From Pectobacterium peruviense (GTDB lineage: Bacteria > Pseudomonadota > Gammaproteobacteria > Enterobacterales > Enterobacteriaceae), in contig NZ_LXFV01000034.1 in NCBI RefSeq assembly GCF_002847345.1, positions 29,365-93,364 of the forward strand: a DNA stretch of 64,000 bases, written 5' to 3'. Both the position numbers and the translations under genes were made by a program. Under the pieces are notes generated by a model. The model did no database searches, was not told where the DNA came from, and saw nothing but the letters and a program-made list of their open reading frames with translations. The stretch's first letter is position 1; each line of letters starts with the position of its first letter. Below, piece by piece: positions 8,036-17,390 of the stretch.

Positions 8036-11000
8036 ATGCCTGAAAATTACCGTTATTCGTTGCCACCCAAAGCGGGCGAGCAACGCCTGTTGGGCGAGTT
8101 AACCGGCGCAGCCTGCGCCGTTGAATGTGCAGAGATCGTTGAACGCCACACCGGGCTGGTGGTGCTTATCGCGCCCGATATGCAAAACGCCCTGCGATTG
8201 CGCGATGAAATTCAGCAATTTACCGACCAGCACGTCACCACCCTATCTGACTGGGAAACGCTGCCTTACGATAGTTTTTCTCCGCATCAGGAAATTATTT
8301 CGACTCGCCTTTCCACGCTCTATCAATTGCCCAACATGACGCGTGGCGTCTTGATTCTGCCGGTCAATACGCTGATGCAACGTGTTTGTCCGCACAGTTT
8401 CCTGCATGGCCATGCGCTGGTGTTGAAGAAAGGCCAGCGCCTCTCGCGCGATAAGTTGCGTTCGCAGTTGGAACAGGCGGGCTACCGTAGCGTCGATCAG
8501 GTGATGGAGCACGGCGAATATGCCACGCGCGGCGCATTGTTGGACCTGTTCCCAATGGGGAGCGAAGAGCCCTATCGTATCGATTTCTTTGACGATGAGA
8601 TCGACAGCCTGCGTCTGTTCGATGTGGATACACAGCGAACGCTGAATGAAGTGCCGCACATTAATCTGCTGCCCGCACATGAATTTCCGACCGACAAAAC
8701 CGCAATCGAACTTTTCCGCAGCCAATGGCGTGAACAGTTCGAGGTACGGCGCGATGCTGAGCACATTTATCAGCAGGTCAGCAAAGGCGTCTGGCCCGCA
8801 GGGATCGAATACTGGCAGCCGCTATTCTTCAGTGAGCCGCTGCCGTCGCTGTTCAGCTACTTCCCGAACAACACGCTGATCGTTAACACGGGCGATATCG
8901 AGCAAAGCGCCGAGCGTTTCTGGCAGGATATTCAGCAGCGTTTTGAAAGCCGCCGCGTCGATCCGATGCGACCACTGTTGCCATCGGACTCACTCTGGCT
9001 GCGTGTAGACGGTCTGTTCTCGGAGCTAAAAGCGTGGCCGCGTGTACAGTTGAAAACCGATACGCTGCCGGAAAAAGCCGCCAACGTGAATCTGGCCTAT
9101 CTGCCGTTGCCGGATCTGGCGATTCAGCATCAGCAAAAATCACCGCTGGATGCACTGCGCCGTTTTATCGAACAGTTCGACGGTCAGATCATTTTCTCCG
9201 TCGAGAGCGAAGGCCGTCGCGAAACGCTACAAGAACTGCTGGCACGCATCAAACTGAACCCTAAGCTCATCAATACGCTAGAGCAGGCACAGGGGCGTGG
9301 CACTTATCTGATCATCGGTGCCAGCGAACACGGCTTTATCGACACCCTACGCCAACGCGCCTTAATCTGTGAAAGCGATCTGCTGGGTGAGCGGGTCAGC
9401 CGTCGCCGTCAGGATAGTCGCCGCACGATTAATACCGATACGCTGATCCGCAATCTAGCAGAGCTGCGTCCGGGACAGCCCGTCGTTCACCTCGAACACG
9501 GCGTTGGACGCTATGTCGGGCTGACCACGCTGGAAGCGGGTGGCATCAAAGCCGAATACCTGATTTTGACCTATGCGGGTGAAGACAAGCTGTACGTCCC
9601 TGTTTCTTCGCTGCATTTGATCAGCCGCTACGCGGGCGGTGCCGATGAGAATGCGCCGCTGCACAAGCTGGGTGGTGAAGCCTGGTCGCGCGCACGGCAA
9701 AAAGCGGCGGAAAGAGTGCGTGATGTCGCCGCCGAACTGCTGGATATTTATGCCCAGCGTGCGGCGAAGAGCGGTTTTGCCTTTAAGCATGACAAAACGC
9801 AGTACCAGCTTTTCTGCGAAAGTTTCCCTTTCGAAACCACGCCCGATCAGGCGCAGGCCATCAACGCCGTACTGAGCGACATGTGCCAACCTCTGGCGAT
9901 GGATCGTTTGGTGTGTGGCGATGTCGGCTTTGGTAAAACCGAAGTGGCAATGCGCGCCGCGTTTTTAGCGGTTGAAAACCATAAACAGGTTGCCGTTCTG
10001 GTACCGACGACGCTATTGGCACAGCAGCATTTTGACAACTTCCGCGATCGCTTTGCCAACTGGCCGGTGAAGATTGAGATGATCTCCCGCTTCCGCAGCG
10101 CGCGTGAACAAACCCAGATTCTTGAGGAAACGCAGGAAGGCAAAGTCGATATTCTGATCGGCACCCATAAACTGTTGCAGAGCGACGTGCGCTGGCGTGA
10201 TTTAGGGCTACTGATTGTCGACGAAGAACACCGCTTCGGCGTGCGTCACAAAGAGCGCATCAAAGCGATGCGAGCGGATGTCGATATCCTGACGCTGACC
10301 GCTACGCCGATTCCACGAACGCTCAATATGGCAATGAGTGGGATGCGCGATCTGTCGATCATCGCCACGCCTCCAGCCCGCCGCTTAGCCGTGAAAACGT
10401 TCGTGCGCGAGTATGACAATCTGATGGTGCGTGAAGCCATCCTGCGTGAAATTCTGCGCGGTGGACAAGTGTACTATTTGTATAACGACGTGGAAAATAT
10501 CGAGAAAGCCACCCAGCGATTGGCAGAACTGGTGCCGGAAGCACGCATCGCTATCGGTCACGGCCAAATGCGCGAACGCGAACTGGAACGGGTGATGAAC
10601 GACTTCCACCACCAGCGTTTTAACGTGCTGGTGTGTACCACCATCATCGAAACGGGGATCGACATACCGAGTGCCAACACGATTATCATTGAGCGTGCCG
10701 ACCATTTCGGTCTGGCACAGCTTCACCAGTTGCGTGGTCGCGTGGGGCGTTCCCACCATCAGGCTTACGCCTATCTACTGACACCGAACCCTAAAGCGAT
10801 GAGCACCGATGCGCAGAAACGTCTGGAAGCGATCGCGTCATTGGAAGACCTCGGCGCAGGTTTTGCGCTGGCAACGCACGATCTGGAAATTCGCGGCGCG
10901 GGCGAGTTGCTCGGAGACGATCAGAGTGGACAAATGACCAGCGTCGGTTTCTCACTGTATATGGAACTGTTAGAAAGTGCCGTAGACGCCCTGAAAGCAG

Positions 11001-11485
11001 GCCGAGAACCGTCACTAGAGGATTTGATCAACAGCCAGACTGACGTCGAGCTGCGGTTACCCGCTCTACTGCCTGACGATTTCATCCCCGACGTCAATAC
11101 GCGCCTGTCGCTCTATAAACGTATTGCCAGTGCGAAAAACACGGCCGAACTGGATGAGTTGAAAGTCGAGCTGATCGATCGCTTCGGTCTCCTTCCTGAT
11201 GCAAGCCGCCATCTGTTGCAGATAGCGGCCCTGCGCCAGCAAGCGCAAGCGCTGGGCATTCGCCGTATTGAAGGCAACGAAAAAGGCGGGTTTATCGAAT
11301 TCGGCGAGCAAAATCGCGTCGATCCGTCCCACCTTATCGGCCTGTTGCAGCGCGATCCGAGCACTTATCGTCTGGATGGTCCGACTCGTCTGAAATTTAT
11401 GAAGGATTTAAGCGACCGTCCGCAACGCATCGAGTTTATCGGTTCACTGCTGGGGAACATGGCGCAGCATACGCTGGCGGCGTAA
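8036..11485 (+). CDS. mfd: Transcription-repair coupling factor Mfd
   Basis: A 1149-residue DNA translocase that removes RNA polymerase stalled at lesions and recruits UvrA. The N-terminal UvrB-like module, the RNA-polymerase-interaction domain (around HLEHGVGRYVGLTTLEAGG), the RecG-like motor (Walker A GDVGFGKTE near residue 630; DEEH box IVDEEHRFGV near 729) and the C-terminal TRCF domain are all present, full length compared with E. coli (1148). Start MPENYRYSLP matches E. coli MPEQYRYTLP; the ATG directly before it is an equally possible start. No strong ribosome-binding site is close to either. Confidence 0.98.
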   Translation: MPENYRYSLPPKAGEQRLLGELTGAACAVECAEIVERHTGLVVLIAPDMQNALRLRDEIQQFTDQHVTTLSDWETLPYDSFSPHQEIISTRLSTLYQLPNMTRGVLILPVNTLMQRVCPHSFLHGHALVLKKGQRLSRDKLRSQLEQAGYRSVDQVMEHGEYATRGALLDLFPMGSEEPYRIDFFDDEIDSLRLFDVDTQRTLNEVPHINLLPAHEFPTDKTAIELFRSQWREQFEVRRDAEHIYQQVSKGVWPAGIEYWQPLFFSEPLPSLFSYFPNNTLIVNTGDIEQSAERFWQDIQQRFESRRVDPMRPLLPSDSLWLRVDGLFSELKAWPRVQLKTDTLPEKAANVNLAYLPLPDLAIQHQQKSPLDALRRFIEQFDGQIIFSVESEGRRETLQELLARIKLNPKLINTLEQAQGRGTYLIIGASEHGFIDTLRQRALICESDLLGERVSRRRQDSRRTINTDTLIRNLAELRPGQPVVHLEHGVGRYVGLTTLEAGGIKAEYLILTYAGEDKLYVPVSSLHLISRYAGGADENAPLHKLGGEAWSRARQKAAERVRDVAAELLDIYAQRAAKSGFAFKHDKTQYQLFCESFPFETTPDQAQAINAVLSDMCQPLAMDRLVCGDVGFGKTEVAMRAAFLAVENHKQVAVLVPTTLLAQQHFDNFRDRFANWPVKIEMISRFRSAREQTQILEETQEGKVDILIGTHKLLQSDVRWRDLGLLIVDEEHRFGVRHKERIKAMRADVDILTLTATPIPRTLNMAMSGMRDLSIIATPPARRLAVKTFVREYDNLMVREAILREILRGGQVYYLYNDVENIEKATQRLAELVPEARIAIGHGQMRERELERVMNDFHHQRFNVLVCTTIIETGIDIPSANTIIIERADHFGLAQLHQLRGRVGRSHHQAYAYLLTPNPKAMSTDAQKRLEAIASLEDLGAGFALATHDLEIRGAGELLGDDQSGQMTSVGFSLYMELLESAVDALKAGREPSLEDLINSQTDVELRLPALLPDDFIPDVNTRLSLYKRIASAKNTAELDELKVELIDRFGLLPDASRHLLQIAALRQQAQALGIRRIEGNEKGGFIEFGEQNRVDPSHLIGLLQRDPSTYRLDGPTRLKFMKDLSDRPQRIEFIGSLLGNMAQHTLAA

Positions 11486-11500
11486 TCCGCTTTCACGATA

Positions 11501-11525
11501 AAAAACGGGAACCTTCGGGTTCCCG
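11501..11525 (-). terminator. Rho-independent terminator read on the minus strand, downstream of mfd
   Basis: CGGGAACC-TTCG-GGTTCCCG forms an 8-bp stem with a stable tetraloop. The run of A before it on the plus strand becomes a U-tract only on the minus strand. So as an intrinsic terminator it faces minus-strand transcription, although no minus-strand gene begins just to its right; on the plus strand it may still act as a 3' end stabiliser for mfd. Confidence 0.7.
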
Positions 11526-11729
11526 TGAGGTTGCTGACAAAGGCCGCCGTTCAGGAAATAGGTTTGTCATCAGTCTTCCGTTGCATCCACCTTTACAAGC
11601 ACTGCCGCAACGCAGTAAAGTCGCCAACCTTTTTTATGGCTCGCCATCCTTGGCGGCCCCCCTTCCGGGCCGTCGCTAGTGCGACGTTAAAAGTTTCTCC
11701 CGGAAATTTTCATGGCATGGGGCCTAACT

Positions 11730-13082
11730 ATGTTTATCGGTTTTGACTACGGTACCGCCAACTGTTCCGTGGCAGTTATGGATGCAGGGACACCACGGCT
11801 CCTGTCGCTGGAAAATGGCTCGCCTTATCTTTCTTCCCTGCTGTGCGCGCCCGTGCGTGAAGCGGTGAGCGAGTGGTTATGGCGACATCATCAGGTCAAT
11901 GCCGAGGGCGAGAACGCACTGCTGCTGAAGCGAGCAATCAGCTACAACCGCGAAGAAGATATTCGCGTACAGCCCGATAGCGTGAAATTTGGGCGCGATG
12001 CGTTACGCCACTATATGGATGACCCAGAAGAGACATGGTTCGTTAAATCGCCGAAGTCCTTCCTCGGTGCCGTCGGGCTGAAAGCACAGCAGATCGCGCT
12101 GTTTGAGGATCTGGTTTGCTCCATGATGCTGCATATCCGCACACAAGCAGAAACCCAGCTTGACCAGCCTATTCGTCAGGCCGTTATCGGTCGCCCGATT
12201 AACTTTCAAAGTATCGGCGGCGAAGAAGCCAACCAGCAGGCACAAGGGATTTTAGATCGTGCCGCACACCGTGCTGGGTTTGAAGACGTCGTCTTCCAGT
12301 TTGAACCCGTGGCTGCCGGGCTGGATTTTGAATCTACGCTGACGAAAGAAACGCGCGTGCTAGTTGTAGATATCGGCGGCGGAACCACCGACTGCTCCAT
12401 GCTACTGATGGGGCCGAAGTGGCATAAGCAGCATGAACGTTCGCAAAGTTTGCTAGGACACAGCGGCTGCCGTATTGGCGGTAACGATCTGGACATCATG
12501 CTCGCGTTCAAACAGCTAATGCCGCTGCTTGGCATGAATAGCGAGTCGGAAAAAGGCATCGCCCTACCGATCATGACCTGGTGGAATGCGGTCGCGATTA
12601 ACGATATTCCGGCGCAAAAAGAGTTCCATAGCACCGCCAGTCGCGCGTTAATCAACGAAATGATCCGCGATGCTCGCCAGCCCGAATTAGTGAAAAGATT
12701 GCTGACCGTGTGGCAGCAGCGCCTGAGCTACCGTCTGATTCAACTGGCGGAAGAGAGCAAAATCGCGCTTTCCAACCAATCGGAAACGGCAGCCGATTTG
12801 CACTTTATCGAATCAGGTCTGGCAACACGCATTCATGCTGATGAACTTAATGCCGCGATTGATAATCCGCTCACGCGCATTCAACAGCAGGTAACGCTGG
12901 CACTAGAAACCAGCCAGACCCGGCCAGAAGTGATCTACCTGACTGGCGGTAGCGCAAAATCGCCTCTGCTGCGTCAGGCCATTCAGCAGTTGCTGCCTGA
13001 TATTCCTATCGCCAGCGGTAACGATTTTGGCTCCGTTACCGCCGGACTGGCTCGCTGGGCAGAGATAGTTTTCCGCCGTTAA
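11730..13082 (+). CDS. yegD: Hsp70-like ATPase/chaperone YegD
   Basis: A 450-residue actin/Hsp70-fold protein without the DnaK substrate-binding domain. The phosphate-1 motif is MFIGFDYGTANCSVAV, phosphate-2 is VLVVDIGGGTTDCSML, and the adenosine-binding motif is VIYLTGGSAKSPL. Length and sequence match E. coli YegD. Its client or function is not established. The start at MFIGFDYG is chosen over an in-frame ATG six codons upstream because it matches the family N-terminus. In E. coli yegD is elsewhere in the genome; here it follows mfd. Confidence 0.93.
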   Translation: MFIGFDYGTANCSVAVMDAGTPRLLSLENGSPYLSSLLCAPVREAVSEWLWRHHQVNAEGENALLLKRAISYNREEDIRVQPDSVKFGRDALRHYMDDPEETWFVKSPKSFLGAVGLKAQQIALFEDLVCSMMLHIRTQAETQLDQPIRQAVIGRPINFQSIGGEEANQQAQGILDRAAHRAGFEDVVFQFEPVAAGLDFESTLTKETRVLVVDIGGGTTDCSMLLMGPKWHKQHERSQSLLGHSGCRIGGNDLDIMLAFKQLMPLLGMNSESEKGIALPIMTWWNAVAINDIPAQKEFHSTASRALINEMIRDARQPELVKRLLTVWQQRLSYRLIQLAEESKIALSNQSETAADLHFIESGLATRIHADELNAAIDNPLTRIQQQVTLALETSQTRPEVIYLTGGSAKSPLLRQAIQQLLPDIPIASGNDFGSVTAGLARWAEIVFRR

Positions 13083-13090
13083 GTCAAATA

Positions 13091-13113
13091 CGGGACGTAA
13101 GCCATGCGTCCCG
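13091..13113. repeat. Inverted repeat between yegD and the TetR gene
   Basis: CGGGACG and CGTCCCG form a 7-bp stem with a 9-base loop in the 36-base gap between two convergent genes. No T-run follows on either strand, so it may be a weak bidirectional terminator or an mRNA 3' end hairpin. Confidence 0.45.
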
Positions 13114-13118
13114 TCAGA

Positions 13119-13724
13119 CTATGGCCTTATTAACTGCGGTGGATTGACCAACAACCCACGCAGCAGCAACTCCAGCGCGGCAACGCCTTGTGCCAGCCGC
13201 GCAGTACCATCCTCTCCCTCCGCGATCCAAAACGCCGCTTCGGCCAGACTGCCGTAGATCAACGATGCCAGCGCCTGTGGTTCGGCTTCAGCCACCACGC
13301 CTTGGCGTATGAGGTTGTCGATCAGCCGCTGCATCGACTCCACGCAATGCCGTTGTGAATCCGGCGATGCACCACCTAGTGCAGCCCGCGCATCACGCAA
13401 CACGATACGCTGAATCTCAGGCTCCAGCGCCATTTCCAGATAAGCGCGACAGCGACAACGGAAACCTTCCCAGTCATCTTCGGCGGCATCGGAGATCGCT
13501 TGCAGTCGCTCATCCATCTCAGCATCGATCTGCTCTACCACCGCCGCCAACAATCCTTTCTTGTCACCGAAGTGATGATAAAGCGCCCCACGGGTCAGGC
13601 TCGCCTGCGCAGTGAGATCGTCCATTGAGGTATCGGCATAGCCGCGTTCGCTGAAGACCTTACGAGCGGTCGCCAGCAGTATAGAGCGAGTTTCTTCCAT
13701 TTCAGCACGGGTACGACGAACCAT
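13119..13724 (-). CDS. TetR-family transcriptional repressor
   Basis: A 201-residue TetR/AcrR-type regulator. The helix-turn-helix is YADTSMDDLTAQASLTRGALYHHFGDKKGLL (about 31-61), with the typical ALYHHFGDK recognition helix. The C-terminal ligand domain resembles the TetR_C AcrR-like group. ATG 13724 has AGGA seven bases upstream; a GTG two codons earlier (13730) is too close to that site. It is divergent from an MFS exporter across 135 bases that hold a clear dyad, so it most likely represses the exporter and itself. The inducer is unknown. Confidence 0.9.
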   Translation of the reverse strand: MVRRTRAEMEETRSILLATARKVFSERGYADTSMDDLTAQASLTRGALYHHFGDKKGLLAAVVEQIDAEMDERLQAISDAAEDDWEGFRCRCRAYLEMALEPEIQRIVLRDARAALGGASPDSQRHCVESMQRLIDNLIRQGVVAEAEPQALASLIYGSLAEAAFWIAEGEDGTARLAQGVAALELLLRGLLVNPPQLIRP

Positions 13725-13760
13725 CGACACATCCTTACATACACATCGTATGATTATTTA

Positions 13761-13806
13761 CATTCACTCCGTATGAATATATGCTTTTATTCATACGCTC
13801 TGTATG
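13761..13806. promoter_or_regulatory. Probable TetR operator between the regulator and exporter genes
   Basis: Two imperfect inverted arms, CATTCACTCCGTATGAATA (13761-13779) and TATTCATACGCTCTGTATG (13788-13806), share a core GTATGAATA/TATTCATAC. Further copies of the GTATG element occur just upstream (ACACATCGTATG). Such clustered dyads in a divergent promoter are typical TetR-family sites. Binding is inferred. Confidence 0.55.
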
Positions 13807-13859
13807 TATTGTCGCTGTGCCGCGAGAAGGTGGCAAGTGGATTCACTTTGGAGAACAAG

Positions 13860-15068
13860 ATGATCAATCCTTATCGAGAACTTTTCGCCGCCCCTGGTAG
13901 CAGAGGCTTTGCGTTGGCCGGCCTGTTGGCACGGGTTCCGCTGCCCATGACGGGCATCGGCATTATCACCATGCTGTCGCAACTGCGCGGCAGCTATGCG
14001 CTGGCGGGAGCGGTATCGGCCACTTTTGTACTGACCTACGCCCTGCTATCACCACAGATCTCCCGTCTGGTTGATCGACATGGACAAGGTCGCGTACTGC
14101 CACTGGCAACGCTAATCAGCGCGATCGGCATGCTACTTCTGCTTGCTAGTGCATGGTGGCAGGCACCTGACTGGACCTTATTCATCGGTGCTTTGCTGGC
14201 CGGTTTCATGCCCAGCATGTCAGCGATGGTGAGAGCACGCTGGACGGCCATCTATCGCGGGCAGCCTCGCTTGCAAACTGCCTACTCGCTGGAGACGGTA
14301 CTCGATGAAGTCACCTTTATTGCCGGACCTCCGCTGGCTGTTGGACTGTCCGTAGCCGTGTTTCCTCAGGCTGGCCCACTGGCAGCGGCACTCTTGCTGA
14401 TTATTGGTGTGTTTGCACTGGTTACACAACGCGGCACCGAACCACCGGTAGAAAAACAGGATGTCAGTACGGGTCGCTCAAGAGCGGTGATCAAACAGGC
14501 GAACGTGCGCCTGCTGGCGCTGTTGATGGTAGCGATGGGCGTCATCGTTGGCACCGTTGATATCGTGAGTGTGGCCTTCGCCGAACAACGTGGCCAACCG
14601 GCAGCGGCCAGCCTGATCTTGTCAGTTTATGCGGTCGGTTCCTGTCTGGCTGGCCTGCTGTTCGGGGCCCTCAAGCTACGTACTGCACTGCATCACCTGC
14701 TATTGCTAGGCGGTGTGGCAACGGCAGCAACCACACTACCTCTGCTGCTGGTTGGCAGCATTCCCACATTGGCTGCGGCCGTACTGATCGCGGGACTGTT
14801 CTTCGCTCCCACCATGATCGTGGCAATGTCGCTGGTCGAACGTTTGGTGCCTGAACACCGCTTAACCGAAGGCATGACCTGGTTGTTGGCAGGGCTAAAC
14901 ATCGGTGTGGCGCTGGGCGCTACGGTATCGGGTCACATCGTGGATGAGGGTGGCGCGCGTGCCGGGTTCGCCGTTGCGCTGTGCGCTGGCGTTTTGGTGC
15001 TGCTGGTCGCGATTTGGGTACATCAGTATTTGCGAACACATGCTTCCTCTCTTCCCCATGCCGCTTGA
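13860..15068 (+). CDS. MFS transporter (probable drug or metabolite exporter)
   Basis: A 402-residue integral membrane protein of the major facilitator superfamily with 12 predicted helices; for example ALAGAVSATFVLTYALLSP, LLLLASAWW, and VLIAGLFFAPTMIVAMSL are hydrophobic. The loop between helices 2 and 3 carries RLVDRHGQGRVL, a form of MFS motif A. Start 13860 has GGAG 7 bases upstream; the frame is open to 13773 but without a ribosome-binding site. It is divergent from the TetR gene and followed after 38 bases by a second, broken MFS gene. Substrate unknown. Confidence 0.88.
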   Translation: MINPYRELFAAPGSRGFALAGLLARVPLPMTGIGIITMLSQLRGSYALAGAVSATFVLTYALLSPQISRLVDRHGQGRVLPLATLISAIGMLLLLASAWWQAPDWTLFIGALLAGFMPSMSAMVRARWTAIYRGQPRLQTAYSLETVLDEVTFIAGPPLAVGLSVAVFPQAGPLAAALLLIIGVFALVTQRGTEPPVEKQDVSTGRSRAVIKQANVRLLALLMVAMGVIVGTVDIVSVAFAEQRGQPAAASLILSVYAVGSCLAGLLFGALKLRTALHHLLLLGGVATAATTLPLLLVGSIPTLAAAVLIAGLFFAPTMIVAMSLVERLVPEHRLTEGMTWLLAGLNIGVALGATVSGHIVDEGGARAGFAVALCAGVLVLLVAIWVHQYLRTHASSLPHAA

Positions 15069-15106
15069 CGGTCACACAATCGACTTCCTATGCTAAGGAT
15101 TGAACC

Positions 15107-16299
15107 ATGAATACATCTTCATCTATCGCTATAGGCAAGACTGCACAGCATCCTTGGCTGGCCGTCGTCGTCGTCGGTCTTGCAACCTTCTCTGTTGTCA
15201 CAACGGAAATGCTTCCGGTCGGTCTGCTGACCCCTATTGCTGACACGCTACATACCTCTACCGGAACCGCAGGGCTGATGATTTCACTCCCTGCACTCTT
15301 AGCCGCGTTATTCGCTCCACTGGTGGTGATCGCATCCGGCGGTATGGATAGACGCAGGATTTTATGCGGCCTGCTGGCGTTGCTGGTTATCGCCAACATT
15401 GCCTCGGCACTGGCACCAGACATCGGCTGGATGCTGGGTGCTCGCGTGCTTGTCGGTTTTTGTATGGGCGGCATCTGGGCGATTGCCGGTGGTCTGGCTG
15501 CACGACTCGTTCCCGAACCCTCCATTGGTCTGGCGACATCGATTATCTTCGGTGGCGTCGCGGCGGCGTCCGTACTAGGTGTACCGTTCGGTGCCCTGAT
15601 CGGCGACATCGCCGGATGGCGCTGGGCGTTTGGCTGCATGGCAATGTTTAGCGGACTGGTACTGATGCTTCACCTCGCGGTGATTCCGGCACTGCCCGTT
15701 GCCCGCTCAACCACCGTGCGCCAGTTCGGTGAGCAACTGACCAACCGTAAGCTGCAAGTCGGACTGATTCTGACGCTATTACTGGTGGCAGGGCATTTCA
15801 TGGCCTTTACGTTCGTCCGCTGCTGCTATCCGTGTCGGGATTCGACACACCGTGGATTAGCGCATTGCTGTTCGCCTAGGGCATGGCAGGCATCGTTGGC
15901 AATTTTCTGGCAGGCATCCTCGCGGCGCAGCGTACGACGCTAACCTTGACGGCAATTGCTCTCGGGCTGCTGTTAACCCCGCTCCTGTTCCTCACCATCG
16001 GAGGGTCGCATGTAGGCGGCGGCGTGGCGCTACTGGTTTGGGGGCTGGCCTACGGCGGTGTATCCGTTGGTTTGATGACATGGATGATGAAAGCCGCATC
16101 GCGCGCCGTGGAGATCGCTTCCGCACTGTATGTTGGCGTTTTCAATGTTGGTATCGCGCTTGGGTCCTGGGTAGGCGGCCAAATAGTGGATAATTCAGGC
16201 CTGAACGCAACGCTTTGGCTGGCAGGTGGATTCGCCGCGGTCGCCTTACTGTTATCCCTGAGCATTGGGTTGACTGAACGCCGGAAGATCATCGAATGA
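15107..16299 (+). pseudogene. MFS transporter broken by a frameshift and a nonsense codon
   Basis: The reading frame starting MNTSSSIAIGKTAQHPWLAVVVVGL encodes a DHA1-type MFS protein (motif GGMDRRRILCGLLALLVIANIASA). It runs cleanly to HFMAFTFVR and then loses frame near 15818-15822, where about one base is missing. In the restored frame the text continues as LLLSVSGFDTPWISALLFA, meets TAG at 15877-15879 where a Tyr codon is expected, and resumes GMAGIVGNFLAGILAAQ to the stop at 16299. Two independent lesions make a single sequencing error an unlikely explanation. The ATG has AAGGA upstream and belongs to the TetR cassette. Confidence 0.9.
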
Positions 16300-16300
16300 A

Positions 16301-16340
16301 AAAAGCCGCGAGCACCTTATTCAGGCGTCTCGCGGCTTTT
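16301..16340. terminator. Bidirectional terminator between the MFS pseudogene and ycfJ
   Basis: AAAAGCCGCGAG and CTCGCGGCTTTT form a perfect 12-bp stem around a 16-base loop, with A/T runs at both ends. It separates the convergent MFS pseudogene and ycfJ. Confidence 0.85.
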
Positions 16341-16381
16341 AGAGATGGTGTCAGCGCAAAAAACGTAGACGTTGAGGTAAA

Positions 16382-16921
16382 TCAGCTCTGTTGATTCAAG
16401 ACTAATTGACCGTTTCTGTCCACTGGAATCTGTGTACCCGGATCGCGATCCATGCGGATTTTGCCCTGCTGGTCGCCGATTTTATAGGTGACATCATAAC
16501 CTAGAACTTTTTGTGATTTATCGTACACCGTCTGACAACGCTGCTGCTGTGTCGTGTACGTATCATTTTCCTGCATGCCACTTTGTACACGGTTACCCGC
16601 GTAGCCGCCTGCCAGTGCACCCGCTACCGTCGCGACATCTTTACCGCGTCCGCCACCGAACTGATGTCCCAGAACACCACCCGCCACGGCACCCAGTACC
16701 GATCCGGCTATCTGGTTTTCATCCTGCACCGGACGACGGTGAGTCACGTTTACGTTACGGCACTCTTGGCGAGGCGTTTTGACCGTTTCTTTAATAGGTG
16801 TTGCCGTTAGCACCTGTGCATACTGAGGTTTAGAGGAAAAAACGTCCATACTCGCCACCGCCGCCACACCCAATGCCGCAGCCACACCAATACCTACACC
16901 CGCTAACATTGATTTGTTCAC
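16382..16921 (-). CDS. ycfJ: Glycine-zipper 2TM domain protein YcfJ
   Basis: A 179-residue envelope protein, the same length as E. coli YcfJ. The N-terminus NKSMLAGVGIGVAAALGVAAVASM is a hydrophobic anchor or signal. The core AGSVLGAVAGGVLGHQFGGG...GALAGGYAGN (about 72-110) is the glycine-zipper 2TM motif. C-terminal DQQGKIRMDRDPGTQIPVD is highly conserved. The start is GTG at 16921, preceded by GGGAGG 6 bases away; an ATG ten codons upstream lacks such a site. Function is not established, though the family is linked to envelope stress and biofilm. Confidence 0.92.
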   Translation of the reverse strand: MNKSMLAGVGIGVAAALGVAAVASMDVFSSKPQYAQVLTATPIKETVKTPRQECRNVNVTHRRPVQDENQIAGSVLGAVAGGVLGHQFGGGRGKDVATVAGALAGGYAGNRVQSGMQENDTYTTQQQRCQTVYDKSQKVLGYDVTYKIGDQQGKIRMDRDPGTQIPVDRNGQLVLNQQS

Positions 16922-17334
16922 AGGATACCTCCCGAATCTATTCTCACGCATTCCCCATCTGCAATTCTGCCGTAATCTTGTTTTACGTCAGCTCGCGTTT
17001 AACGCGATGAATCCGATGGTTCCTTCTGAATAATCGCATTCAGAATTTTCGGCGTGCGTGCTACGCCTTCTGTAAACAGTGGAAAGTCTGCACAATGTTT
17101 CACACTCTCGCAATAAGACTAACTAACCAAAAGTGTCAGATTCGTAACATAAAACTGTCATTTGGGAATTATCTTAACCGGAATTGCTAATAGGACGATA
17201 TTTTATACTGTTATTTCAGGGCGATGCTCAGTGGCATGACGAACGGAGGTGCGGCTTAGGGGGGAATATTGTCAATACATTGACGGGAAGGCACGTCTTT
17301 TCCAGAGAACCAGAGCAGACCGATAAGAAAAAGA
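16922..17334. other. Intergenic region between ycfJ and ndh
   Basis: About 410 bases without a convincing gene. An open frame from 17184 runs into the 3' end of ndh on the other strand and looks like a shadow. The left part should hold the ycfJ promoter and the right end is the ndh terminator. I see no tRNA or recognised small RNA here. Confidence 0.5.
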
Positions 17335-17366
17335 ATACGGGCGCGAAATTGCGTTCACGCCCGTAT
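17325..17366 (-). terminator. Rho-independent terminator of ndh
   Basis: On the minus strand, ATACGGGCG and CGCCCGTAT (17358-17366 and 17335-17343) pair around a 14-base loop and are followed by TTCTTTTTCTT. It lies about 25 bases past the ndh stop codon. Confidence 0.85.
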
Positions 17367-17390
17367 CAGAAGGATGTCAGTCGTTGCGGA

